This document shows positions 19,378 to 27,939 of a DNA stretch of 64,000 bases, piece by piece. Position 1 is the stretch's first letter; every line of letters starts with the position of its first letter. This stretch comes from Comamonas testosteroni (lineage in GTDB: Bacteria > Pseudomonadota > Gammaproteobacteria > Burkholderiales > Burkholderiaceae_C), in assembly GCF_000761245.1 (NCBI RefSeq), contig NZ_AWOR01000057.1, forward strand, positions 62,001 to 126,000, in the 5' to 3' direction. Below the pieces are notes generated by a model. The model did no database searches and had not been told where the DNA came from. It saw only the letters and a program-made list of their open reading frames with translations. A program made the translations under genes and the position numbers.

Positions 19378-19971
19378 TCAGATCACCGAGCGCAGAGGCG
19401 GCGTATCCAGCTGACTGCCTGCATTCTGGACGAGATTTTGCAGCAGGGCCGAGGTGTCGCTGCTGCTTTCGACCAGGCCCATCTGCCACTCGCCCATGAA
19501 GCCGTTGCCCACGCAGGACTGAAGAAACTGCAGCATGGCGTCGTAATAGCCATCCACATTGAGAATGCCGACGGGCTTGTCGTGGTAGCCCAGCTGGCGC
19601 CAGGTCCAGACTTCGAACAGCTCTTCAAACGTGCCGATGCCGCCGGGCAAGGCCACGAAGGCGTCGCTGCGCTCGGCCATCATGGCCTTGCGCTCGTGCA
19701 TGTTCTTGACGATGTGCAGCTCGTCGCAGGCCTGGTTGGCCAGTTCCTTGTCGACCAGCGCCTGAGGGATGATGCCGACGACACGGCCGCCAGCTTGTTG
19801 CGTGGCTTCGGCCACCACGCCCATCAGGCCGCTGCGTCCGCCGCCATAAACCAGCTGGCCGCCGCGCGAGCCTATCCATTGGCCCACGGCCTTGGCGACT
19901 TCGGTGAATTGAGGGTTGGTGCCGGGGCGTGAGCCGCAGTACACGCAAATGGAAAAAGCGGGTTGGGTCAT
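19378..19971 (-). CDS. LOG family protein (nucleotide 5'-monophosphate phosphoribohydrolase-like)
   Basis: 197 residues from the ATG at 19971. The Rossmann-like LOG/lysine-decarboxylase-like motifs are clear: ICVYCGSRPG at the start, LVYGGGRSGLMG, and the catalytic PGGIGTFEELFEVWTW. Such enzymes release bases from nucleoside monophosphates (cytokinin activation in plants, nucleotide salvage or detoxification in bacteria). The start overlaps the stop of dgkA by 4 bp (ATGA), so the pair is translationally coupled. Confidence 0.92.
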   Translation of the reverse strand: MTQPAFSICVYCGSRPGTNPQFTEVAKAVGQWIGSRGGQLVYGGGRSGLMGVVAEATQQAGGRVVGIIPQALVDKELANQACDELHIVKNMHERKAMMAERSDAFVALPGGIGTFEELFEVWTWRQLGYHDKPVGILNVDGYYDAMLQFLQSCVGNGFMGEWQMGLVESSSDTSALLQNLVQNAGSQLDTPPLRSVI

Positions 19972-20366
19972 ACGATGAAACGGTGATAAAGAGCGGCAGC
20001 CCAGATGGCGCCGCACAGGCACAGGGCCAAAAATACAGCGGCGCTGCCCATGTCCTTGGCTTTCTTTGACAGCTCGTGCCATTCCGGGCCGATACGGTCT
20101 ATGGCTGCCTCTATGCCGGTATTGAGCAATTCCACAATGAGAACCAGGATGACGCTGCCGGCCAGCAATGCTGCCTGCTCCCAGCTCTGACCTAGCCAGA
20201 GCGCCAGAGGAATCATGACAACAGCACAGATGGCTTCTTGCTGAAATGCTTTTTCGTGCCAGCCGGCCTTGAGGCCAGCCAGCGAGTAGCCGCCGGCATG
20301 CAGCACCCGGGACAGGCCGGTGCGGCTCTTTTGCGGGTTGACGGGGTCGGGTGAGGAGGCGCTCAT
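19968..20366 (-). CDS. dgkA: Diacylglycerol kinase
   Basis: 132 residues, the usual length of the small integral membrane enzyme that phosphorylates diacylglycerol to phosphatidic acid. Three transmembrane segments are visible: AICAVVMIPLALWLGQ, ALLAGSVILVLIVELLNTGIEA and AAVFLALCLCGAIWAAALY. The signature is ELLNTGIEAAIDRI followed by HELSKKAKDMGSAAVF. The preceding GLKAGWHEKAFQQE is typical of the N-terminal amphipathic helix. Coupled to the LOG gene downstream. Confidence 0.95.
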   Translation of the reverse strand: MSASSPDPVNPQKSRTGLSRVLHAGGYSLAGLKAGWHEKAFQQEAICAVVMIPLALWLGQSWEQAALLAGSVILVLIVELLNTGIEAAIDRIGPEWHELSKKAKDMGSAAVFLALCLCGAIWAAALYHRFIV

Positions 20367-20378
20367 GGAGAGATTGGG

Positions 20379-20927
20379 TCAGCGAATGTGTTTTGGAGTG
20401 GGGGCCTGATGCACCAGCTGGGTGCCGGCCCAGGCGTCGTGCCAGAACTGCTTTCGGGGGTGAAAGCGGCTCAGCAGTGCCCAGATCAGAATCCAGCCCA
20501 GGAGCAGCACCAGCACCTCCAGTGGCGGCAGGCCCAGCGGGTAGAGCAGGGCCAGCGGCGGCAGCCACCACATCCAGCTGGCTGCGTAGCGCAGCAGGGC
20601 GCGGGTCTGCGTCAGCGGGCGACCTTGGGTATCGACCACGCGGATATGCCAGGTCTTCATGGCCAGCGTCTGGCCCTTGCTCCAGAACCAGACAAAGTAA
20701 ATCCCCAGCACCACCAGCATGAAAGCCTGCAGCAGATGCCGATTGTCGAGTGCATTGCGCGTCTGAGACAGGGTTCCGAACAAATAGCCGGCAATGAACA
20801 CCACGCCAAACAAAAGCATTCCTTCATAAAGCCAGCAAGCCATGCGGCGGCGAAGGCTTGGTGCTATGAAGTCAGGAGTGGTTGAGGGTGCTGCACTGCC
20901 TTTGCGGATCGGGGTGTCTTGCTGCAT
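20379..20927 (-). CDS. RDD family membrane protein
   Basis: 182 residues. The RDD signature is seen at IAPSLRRRMACWLYEGMLLF (Arg-rich first segment), and three or four hydrophobic segments follow (LFGVVFIAGYLFG, AFMLVVLGIYFVWFW, LPPLALLYPLGLPPLEVLVL). The motif KTWHIRVVDTQGRPLT is also typical. The role is unknown; some RDD proteins affect membrane integrity or ion exchange. Last gene of a four-gene minus-strand cluster with an ECF sigma factor. Confidence 0.88.
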   Translation of the reverse strand: MQQDTPIRKGSAAPSTTPDFIAPSLRRRMACWLYEGMLLFGVVFIAGYLFGTLSQTRNALDNRHLLQAFMLVVLGIYFVWFWSKGQTLAMKTWHIRVVDTQGRPLTQTRALLRYAASWMWWLPPLALLYPLGLPPLEVLVLLLGWILIWALLSRFHPRKQFWHDAWAGTQLVHQAPTPKHIR

Positions 20928-20986
20928 GAGGCAATTGTAGGGTTCAGGTCAGCAGGCTTGAAACTCGGTTTGCCGCATCGACGCTG

Positions 20987-21802
20987 TCATTGGTGCGAGT
21001 CTTGACCTGGCGCATCCAGCGGAGGCAGGGTGATCGGGGTGGCGCGAGGAATGTCCACGGGAGCCGTCTCCACAATCACCGAGGGCGTACGGATTGGGTG
21101 CGTCTCCACCATGGCCGGTGTTGCGGGCACGGGCGGTGGTGGGTGATGAATGGTTGCGGGCGGAATCTTGGGCAGATTGGGTACCGTATTGGGGGAGGCC
21201 GTGGCAGCAGGAATGCGCGCCAGCTTCTTGGAAGGCACAGGCTTGATGGCCGGTGCGGCGCTTACCACCTTGGGGGTGGCGCGGGCGGCCAACAGTCGCT
21301 TTTCTTCATCGCTCAGAGCCTGGTAGGCCTCCCACTGGGCCTGCTTGTCTGTTGCGAGCTTGTTGGTAATGGCGAAGTTCAGCCGGGCCTGGTTGCGCTG
21401 GGCGGCACTCAGGCCGGACCATGCTTCCATGCGGTCATGAAGTTTTTGCTGTTCGCGTTCGCTGAGTTTGTCAAAGCCATCCGCCAGGGCAATCCAGCGG
21501 CGCTTCTGTACCGAGCCGATCATGGCCCAGCGCTCTTCCAGCGGCTGCAGAATCTCACGCTGGTGGCTGCTGAGCTCGCCCCAGCGTGGGCCCGAAGCCT
21601 GTGCCGAGGCTCTTTGGCGCGTGGACGGATCCGCATGCATGGACTTGGATGCAGCTACCGTGGCGGGAGGCACGGAGCTGGGTGCCAGCCTGACTTGCTG
21701 TACGACATTCCATCCTGTCCAGCTCAAGGCCACCAACAACAGCGCCGCCATGATGGCGGCGGTGTTGTCGGGTTTCAGGAGGGAGCGCTTCTCAGTGGGC
21801 AT
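20987..21802 (-). CDS. DUF3106 domain-containing protein
   Basis: 271 residues from the ATG at 21802. An N-terminal membrane anchor (TAAIMAALLLVALSWTGWNVV, about residues 13-33) is followed by a periplasmic region carrying the repeated DUF3106 pattern: LSSHQREILQPLEERWAMI, LSEREQQKLHDRMEAWSGLS and LSDEEKRLLAARA. Each looks like 'L(S/T)...(Q/E)...L...W' steps. The C-terminal third is Pro/Ala-rich. The function is unknown. Start is 23 bp downstream of the DUF3619 stop; same cluster as the sigma factor. Confidence 0.85.
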   Translation of the reverse strand: MPTEKRSLLKPDNTAAIMAALLLVALSWTGWNVVQQVRLAPSSVPPATVAASKSMHADPSTRQRASAQASGPRWGELSSHQREILQPLEERWAMIGSVQKRRWIALADGFDKLSEREQQKLHDRMEAWSGLSAAQRNQARLNFAITNKLATDKQAQWEAYQALSDEEKRLLAARATPKVVSAAPAIKPVPSKKLARIPAATASPNTVPNLPKIPPATIHHPPPPVPATPAMVETHPIRTPSVIVETAPVDIPRATPITLPPLDAPGQDSHQ

Positions 21803-21824
21803 CAAGGCAGAGGTGGCAGGCTGT

Positions 21825-22280
21825 TTAGTGTTCTGATGGAGTGGCTGCCGAGGTCTTGAGGTACTGGATAAAGCCAGGGTCAGAGTAGGCAGCAGGGGGC
21901 AGATCATCGGTCAGCAAGGCGGTATCGACCTCGGTGACTTCGCTCAGCATACTTTGTTCGGTGTCGGAGTTGTAGATTACCAGGCCCGCAATGAGTGCAA
22001 AAACGGGGATGGCCGAGACCAAGGTGCGCCACCAGCCGTTGCCTTCGTCGGGATTGCCCAGTGTCAGGGTACTGCCCTGGGCAGATGTTGCGGTACTGGT
22101 CTGAACGCGCAGTACAGACGCTTCGCGGCGGCGTATGGACACGGCTTGCTCGCGGGAGGCGCGCAGACGTTCGGTGACTTCATACGGGAGCAAGGCTTCA
22201 CCCTCACTCAGTCGGGCAGTGATTTGACGGGCGATACGGTCGACGGCCTGTTCTTGCCGGAGGGTGGGCACGGATTTCAT
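21825..22280 (-). CDS. DUF3619 family protein (single TM, possible anti-sigma factor)
   Basis: 151 residues from the ATG at 22280. An N-terminal cytoplasmic part (EQAVDRIARQITARLSEG, ERLRASREQAVSIRR) is followed by one membrane segment (LVSAIPVFALIAGLVIYN, about residues 90-110) and a short acidic periplasmic tail. Its start overlaps the stop of the sigma factor gene (ATGA at 22277-22280). Position and topology resemble membrane anti-sigma factors, but no known anti-sigma domain is recognised; that role is inferred. Confidence 0.85.
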   Translation of the reverse strand: MKSVPTLRQEQAVDRIARQITARLSEGEALLPYEVTERLRASREQAVSIRRREASVLRVQTSTATSAQGSTLTLGNPDEGNGWWRTLVSAIPVFALIAGLVIYNSDTEQSMLSEVTEVDTALLTDDLPPAAYSDPGFIQYLKTSAATPSEH

Positions 22281-22846
22281 AACTCGATTCCTTTGGCCTT
22301 GAGTGCCTTGCTCAATGTTTGGATGGCGCGAAAGCAATGGGTTTTGACACTGCCTTCTGAGCAACCCATGGCGGCAGCGGTCTCCGCGACATCCATCTCT
22401 TCCCAATAACGCATGAGAAAGGCCTCGCGTTGACGCGCAGGCAGCTCTTGTATCTCTTTTTCTATGCTTTGCAGTGTCTGCTTGCGTTCGGTCAGGCTCT
22501 CGGCGTTGTTGGCGGCGGATTCGTCGCTCTGGGTGGCATAGGTTTCCAGCCAGTCGAAGTCGCTGTCCCCGTCTACGGAAGACTCCAGGTCGCTGAAGTG
22601 AGTGAAAACGGCTCTCTGGGTCTTTTGGCGGCGAAACCAGTCCAGGGTGCTGTTCGACAGAATGCGCTGGAACAGCATGGGCAGCTCGTTGACGGGCTTG
22701 TCCCCATAGTGCTGGGCCAGCTTGAGCATGCTGTCCTGCACGATATCCAGGGCGGCCTCCTCGTCGCGGACATGGAAAACGCTGCGTTTGAAGGCGCGCT
22801 TTTCAACGTCTTTGAGGAATGCAGACAGTTCTTGTTCTGTGGCCAA
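22277..22846 (-). CDS. rpoE: ECF-type RNA polymerase sigma factor
   Basis: 189 residues from a TTG at 22846 (encoded as LATEQELSAFLKDVEKRA). The start is chosen because homologues of this type begin this way; the frame is open further but is not sigma-like. Region 2 is seen as DEEAALDIVQDSMLKLAQHY with LFQRILSNSTLDWFRRQK, region 4 as LPARQREAFLMRYWEEMDVAETAAAMGCSEGSVKTHCFRA (shown in part: LPARQREAFLMRYWEEMD). An acidic linker separates the two. It heads the rpoE-DUF3619-DUF3106-RDD cluster. Confidence 0.9.
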   Translation of the reverse strand: MATEQELSAFLKDVEKRAFKRSVFHVRDEEAALDIVQDSMLKLAQHYGDKPVNELPMLFQRILSNSTLDWFRRQKTQRAVFTHFSDLESSVDGDSDFDWLETYATQSDESAANNAESLTERKQTLQSIEKEIQELPARQREAFLMRYWEEMDVAETAAAMGCSEGSVKTHCFRAIQTLSKALKAKGIEL

Positions 22847-23111
22847 GAGAGAGTAACCCTGGAGGAAGCGGGAGTTAGGTAGTGGCGAAAGCCGCAGATT
22901 ATCGCATCCGATGATGTTTTTTTGTGTACTGCATTTGAAGGTCTTGTTGCAGTGCGATAATGATTTCCAACTTAAAGAAGCAAACGGATCACGGTCCGGC
23001 GTACACACAAACGTCCATGGCATGTGGTCTTAAGTCCTAAACCGGCCTCACAAGGGCTTCAGGCTAAGGGCACCGAAGGTTTTTCGTTAGAGAAATTCAC
23101 AAAGGTTGATC

Positions 23112-24899
23112 ATGGAAATCTCCAAAGCCGAGCTGGCCTCTGCAGCCGCCGCATCGTCGCCCAAGGGCGCCCAGGAATTGATGGGCTCCGAAATCCTCAT
23201 CAAGTCTCTTCAGGCTGAAGGTGTCAAGCACCTGTGGGGTTACCCTGGCGGGGCAGTTCTCTATATTTACGACGCGCTCTACAAGCAAGACAGCATTCAG
23301 CATGTGCTGGTGCGCCACGAGCAGGCGGCCGTGCATGCTGCCGACGGTTTTGCGCGTGCCACCGGCGAGGTGGGCGTGGCGCTGGTGACTTCCGGCCCCG
23401 GTCTGACCAATGCGGTGACGGGCATCGCCACTGCCTATACCGACTCCATCCCCATGGTGGTGATTGCGGGTCAGACTTCGACCAATTACATCGGTACCGA
23501 CGCATTTCAAGAGTGCGACACCGTGGGTATCACTCGTCCCATCGTCAAGCACAACTTCCTGGTCAAGGATGTGCGCGAGCTGGCCGAGACCATGAAAAAG
23601 GCTTTCCACATCGCCCGCACCGGCCGTCCCGGCCCTGTGGTGGTGGATATTCCCAAGGACGTGTCCTTCAAGAAGGCGCTGTACACGGGCTATCCCGAAA
23701 AAGTGGAAATGCGCTCGTACAACCCCGTCAAAAAGGGTCATGCGGGCCAGATTCGCAAGGCATTGCAGCTGCTGCTGACGGCCAAGCGCCCCTATATCTA
23801 TACCGGCGGCGGCGTGCTGCTGGGCAATGCCTGTAACGAGCTGCGCCAGCTGGTGGACATGCTGGGCTACCCGGTCACGAATACGCTGATGGGTCTGGGT
23901 GCCTATCCAGCCAGCGACAAGAAGTTCCTGGGCATGCTGGGCATGCACGGCACCATCGAAGCCAACAATGCCATGCAGAACTGCGATGTGCTGCTGGCCG
24001 TGGGTGCCCGCTTTGACGACCGCGTGATCGGCAACCCCAAGCACTTCATGTCGGTGGAGCGCAAGATCATCCATATCGACATTGATCCCTCCTCCATCTC
24101 CAAGCGCGTGAAGGTGGACGTGCCCATCGTGGGCGATGTCAAGGATGTACTGAGCGAGCTGATCGCCATGCTGCGCGAGTCGGCACAGCGCCCCGATGAG
24201 ACAGCTTTGGGTCAATGGTGGAGCACCATCGAAGGCTGGCGCAGCCGCGACTGCCTGAGCTACGACAAGTCCAACACCGAAGTCATCAAGCCCCAGTACG
24301 TGGTCGACACGCTGTGGAACATGACCAAGGATGCGAACGCCTACATCACCTCCGATGTGGGTCAGCACCAGATGTGGGCGGCGCAGTACTACCGCTTTGA
24401 TGAACCCCGTCGCTGGATCAACTCCGGAGGTCTGGGCACCATGGGTGTGGGCCTGCCTTACGCCATGGGCATCAAGCTGGCCAAGCCCGACTCCGAAGTC
24501 TTCTGCATCACGGGCGAAGGCTCGATCCAGATGAACATCCAGGAGTTGGCCACCTGCAAGCAGTACAACACCCCGGTGGTCATCTGCGCGCTGAACAACC
24601 GTTTCCTGGGCATGGTGCGCCAATGGCAGGAAATCGAATACTCGGGTCGCTACTCGAGCAGCTATATGGATTCGCTGCCCGACTTCGTGAAGCTGGCGGA
24701 AGCCTTTGGCCACCGCGGCCTGCTGATCGAAAAGCCTGCCGATGTCGAAGCTGCGCTGCGCGAGGCACGCCGCATCGTGCGTGAGGAAAGCAAGACCGTC
24801 TTCCTGGACTTTCGCACCGATCCGACCGAGAACGTGTTCCCCATGGTGCAGGCCGGCCGTGGCATCACGGAAATGCTGCTGGGCGCCGACGACCTGTGA
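23112..24899 (+). CDS. ilvB: Acetolactate synthase, large (catalytic) subunit
   Basis: 595 residues from the ATG at 23112, with AAAGG upstream. It condenses two pyruvates, or pyruvate and 2-oxobutyrate, in valine/isoleucine/leucine synthesis. Visible: LWGYPGGAVLYIYD with the catalytic Glu shortly after (HVLVRHEQAAVHAADGFAR), the FAD domain, and the ThDP motif TGEGSIQMNIQELATC. The motif is GEG rather than GDG, which I also expect in other Burkholderiales. First gene of ilvB-ilvH-ilvC. The 265-bp gap before it carries no clear branched-chain leader peptide. Confidence 0.96.
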   Translation: MEISKAELASAAAASSPKGAQELMGSEILIKSLQAEGVKHLWGYPGGAVLYIYDALYKQDSIQHVLVRHEQAAVHAADGFARATGEVGVALVTSGPGLTNAVTGIATAYTDSIPMVVIAGQTSTNYIGTDAFQECDTVGITRPIVKHNFLVKDVRELAETMKKAFHIARTGRPGPVVVDIPKDVSFKKALYTGYPEKVEMRSYNPVKKGHAGQIRKALQLLLTAKRPYIYTGGGVLLGNACNELRQLVDMLGYPVTNTLMGLGAYPASDKKFLGMLGMHGTIEANNAMQNCDVLLAVGARFDDRVIGNPKHFMSVERKIIHIDIDPSSISKRVKVDVPIVGDVKDVLSELIAMLRESAQRPDETALGQWWSTIEGWRSRDCLSYDKSNTEVIKPQYVVDTLWNMTKDANAYITSDVGQHQMWAAQYYRFDEPRRWINSGGLGTMGVGLPYAMGIKLAKPDSEVFCITGEGSIQMNIQELATCKQYNTPVVICALNNRFLGMVRQWQEIEYSGRYSSSYMDSLPDFVKLAEAFGHRGLLIEKPADVEAALREARRIVREESKTVFLDFRTDPTENVFPMVQAGRGITEMLLGADDL

Positions 24900-24944
24900 T
24901 GCCTGGAAAGCCGATTTTCAGTGAATTCGGCCCCAAGTACTTAC

Positions 24945-24987
24945 ATGTAAAGCGCAAGTAGCTATATTTTAAATAGCATTTTTTGAC
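24945..24987. repeat. Dispersed palindromic repeat, copy in the ilvB-ilvH gap
   Basis: Contains AAAGCGCAAGTAGCTATATT, the reverse of TAGCTACTTGCGCTTT, followed by TTAAATAGCATTTTTT. It matches the core of the other copies. It lies between two operon genes and could form a hairpin in the ilvBHC mRNA. Confidence 0.6.
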
Positions 24988-25056
24988 GAATCTATTGCCC
25001 GCCGAGCTTGGCACTTACCGGTGTCAGGGGAGGGCGGCGAAAAGAGGAATCTCCCA

Positions 25057-25548
25057 ATGAAACACATTATTGCCGTGCTGCTCGAGAACGAGCCTGGAGC
25101 ACTGTCGCGCGTCGTGGGCCTGTTTTCTGCCCGTGGCTACAACATCGAATCCCTGACAGTGGCACCGACCGAGGATCCCTCGCTGTCGCGCATGACCATC
25201 CTCACCACAGGTTCGGATGATGTGATTGAGCAAATCACAAAGCACCTGAACCGACTGATTGAAGTGGTTAAAGTGGTGGACCTGACCGAAGGTGCTTACA
25301 CCGAGCGCGAGCTGATGATGGTCAAGGTGCGTGCCGTGGGCAAGGAGCGCGAGGAAATGAAGCGCATGGCGGACATCTTCCGCGGTCGCATCATCGACGT
25401 GACCGAGAAGAGCTACACCGTGGAGCTGACCGGCGACCAGTCCAAGAACGACGCCTTCCTGCAAGCCATTGATCGCACTGCCATCCTTGAGACCGTTCGC
25501 ACGGGTGCCTCGGGTATTGGCCGTGGCGAACGCATTCTGCGTGTCTAA
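25057..25548 (+). CDS. ilvH: Acetolactate synthase, small (regulatory) subunit
   Basis: 163 residues, the IlvH/IlvN length. The N-terminal ACT domain starts MKHIIAVLLENEPGALSRVVGLFSARGYNIESL (seen as LLENEPGALSRVVGLFSARG), which binds valine for feedback inhibition. The C-terminal domain includes GRIIDVTEKSYTVELTG. The ATG at 25057 gives the canonical N-terminus. It is separated from ilvB by 157 bp, in which the repeat lies, and from ilvC by 72 bp. Confidence 0.96.
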   Translation: MKHIIAVLLENEPGALSRVVGLFSARGYNIESLTVAPTEDPSLSRMTILTTGSDDVIEQITKHLNRLIEVVKVVDLTEGAYTERELMMVKVRAVGKEREEMKRMADIFRGRIIDVTEKSYTVELTGDQSKNDAFLQAIDRTAILETVRTGASGIGRGERILRV

Positions 25549-25590
25549 TGGCTGTTTGCACCACTTTTGAATCTGAATAAACCTTTTTAA

Positions 25591-26637
<1,047 letters not shown>

Positions 26638-26684
26638 TGCAGGCAAATCATTCGGCGCGAGCCGGATGACTGCGCCCGAGCAAG

Positions 26685-26710
26685 AGGCCACCTTCGAGGT
26701 GGCCTTTTTT
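26685..26710 (+). terminator. Terminator of the ilvBHC operon
   Basis: Stem AGGCCACC / GGTGGCCT with a TTCG-type loop and a T6 run. Confidence 0.88.
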
Positions 26711-26836
26711 CATTCCGGAGGCGATCTGTGTGGCGGGTACACTGGTGGCAGGGACATGGCCATGATGGCCGTGCTTGAAATACTATCGTTTTAATAGCTG
26801 CATGCATTTGACATGCACGCACTGGAGGTCTGTTTG

Positions 26837-27706
26837 ATGCAAAACAGCAATGATTCTGCCGATCTGAGTGGAATGCCGCGCAAGCCGCGCAAAGGCATTT
26901 ATGTGCTGCCCAATCTGTTCACGCTGGCAGCGCTGTTTGGCGGTTTCTACGCCATCGTCATGGCGATGAACAACAAGTTCGAACTGGCGGCCGTGGGCGT
27001 TTTCTGCGCCATGGTGCTCGACAGTCTTGATGGTCGCGTGGCGCGAATGACGCATACGCAAAGCGCGTTTGGCGAGCAGATGGATTCGCTCTCCGACATG
27101 GTGTCCTTTGGTGCCGCGCCTGCACTGATTGCTTATGAATGGGCCTTGCGTCCCCTGGGGCGCTGGGGCTGGATTGCCGCCTTTGTGTATTGCGCCTGCG
27201 CGGCACTGCGCCTGGCGCGCTTCAACGTGAATACGGCCGTGGTGGACAAGCGCTATTTCCAGGGCATGCCTTCTCCTGCGGCAGCGGCCCTGGTGGCGGG
27301 CTTTATCTGGCTGACCAGTGCCCTGATGGTTTCTCACCGCGATGTGCCCATCTTCGGCGATGTGATTTCCTTTTTCGGCGGCTACCCCACGGATCGGGCC
27401 GATCTGTCCTGGATCATGTTCGCCATCACGCTGTTTGCAGGCCTGACCATGGTCACCAATATTCCCTACTACAGCTTCAAGGACATTGGCGGCGCCAAGA
27501 GCATGCCCTTTGTCTCGCTGGTGGTGGTGGCGCTGCTGATGGCCGTGGTCAGCATCGAGCCTGCAACCATGCTGTTCCTGGTGTTTGTCGGCTATTCGGT
27601 CTCGGGCTATGTGATCTATGTCTGGCGCCGTGCCAAGGGCGAGCAGGTGAGCATTGTGGCGACCTCCAAGGACGAGCCCGATGAGCGTGGTCTGCACGAC
27701 GATTGA
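26837..27706 (+). CDS. pssA: CDP-diacylglycerol--serine O-phosphatidyltransferase
   Basis: 289 residues from the ATG at 26837, with GGAGG nine bases upstream. Integral membrane enzyme making phosphatidylserine. The CDP-alcohol phosphotransferase signature DG-x2-AR-x8-G-x3-D-x3-D is present, starting DSLDGRVARM near residue 63. About eight hydrophobic segments follow the first, LPNLFTLAALFGGFYAIVMA. It sits between the ilv and leu genes, an arrangement typical of Burkholderiales. Confidence 0.93.
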   Translation: MQNSNDSADLSGMPRKPRKGIYVLPNLFTLAALFGGFYAIVMAMNNKFELAAVGVFCAMVLDSLDGRVARMTHTQSAFGEQMDSLSDMVSFGAAPALIAYEWALRPLGRWGWIAAFVYCACAALRLARFNVNTAVVDKRYFQGMPSPAAAALVAGFIWLTSALMVSHRDVPIFGDVISFFGGYPTDRADLSWIMFAITLFAGLTMVTNIPYYSFKDIGGAKSMPFVSLVVVALLMAVVSIEPATMLFLVFVGYSVSGYVIYVWRRAKGEQVSIVATSKDEPDERGLHDD

Positions 27707-27763
27707 AGCGCGGCCCCAAAAATTCCTGGCCCTGTCAACTTTTCTTGTGTTAAAGTGATCCGC

Positions 27764-27817
27764 ATGCAAAACCTGTCGCTAGCTCTACTACTAATGTCCA
27801 ACGGGCAGAGAAAGTAG
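27764..27817 (+). CDS. leuA leader peptide (leucine attenuator)
   Basis: A 17-codon frame, MQNLSLALLLMSNGQRK, starts ATG at 27764 and stops TAG at 27815. Five residues are leucine, and four of the five use CTA, a rare leucine codon in this high-GC genome. Three CTA codons are consecutive (27785-27793). It is followed 30 bp later by a terminator hairpin and then by leuA. This is the layout of transcription attenuation by translation of a regulatory codon run: charged tRNA-Leu(CTA) would let the ribosome pass and the terminator form. The function is inferred from this layout. Confidence 0.8.
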   Translation: MQNLSLALLLMSNGQRK

Positions 27818-27847
27818 CGCGCGCGTACAAACACACACCCTACTTGG

Positions 27848-27878
27848 CGGCCCGTAGCATCAGCGACGGGCCGTTTTT
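27848..27878 (+). terminator. Attenuator terminator upstream of leuA
   Basis: Stem CGGCCCGT / ACGGGCCG with a 10-nt loop and T5. It stands between the leader peptide and the leuA start (62 bp downstream), so it would stop transcription before leuA unless an antiterminator forms. Confidence 0.82.
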
Positions 27879-27939
27879 GCGTTTGGGCGTCGCTGAAGCT
27901 GGGTTCAATTTCCTCTAATTTCGACTAAAGAGACTCACC

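Noticed and set aside
23018-23042. Short frame MACGLKS as an ilvB leader peptide
   Set aside because: It has no run of branched-chain residues and no attenuator hairpin was seen before ilvB.
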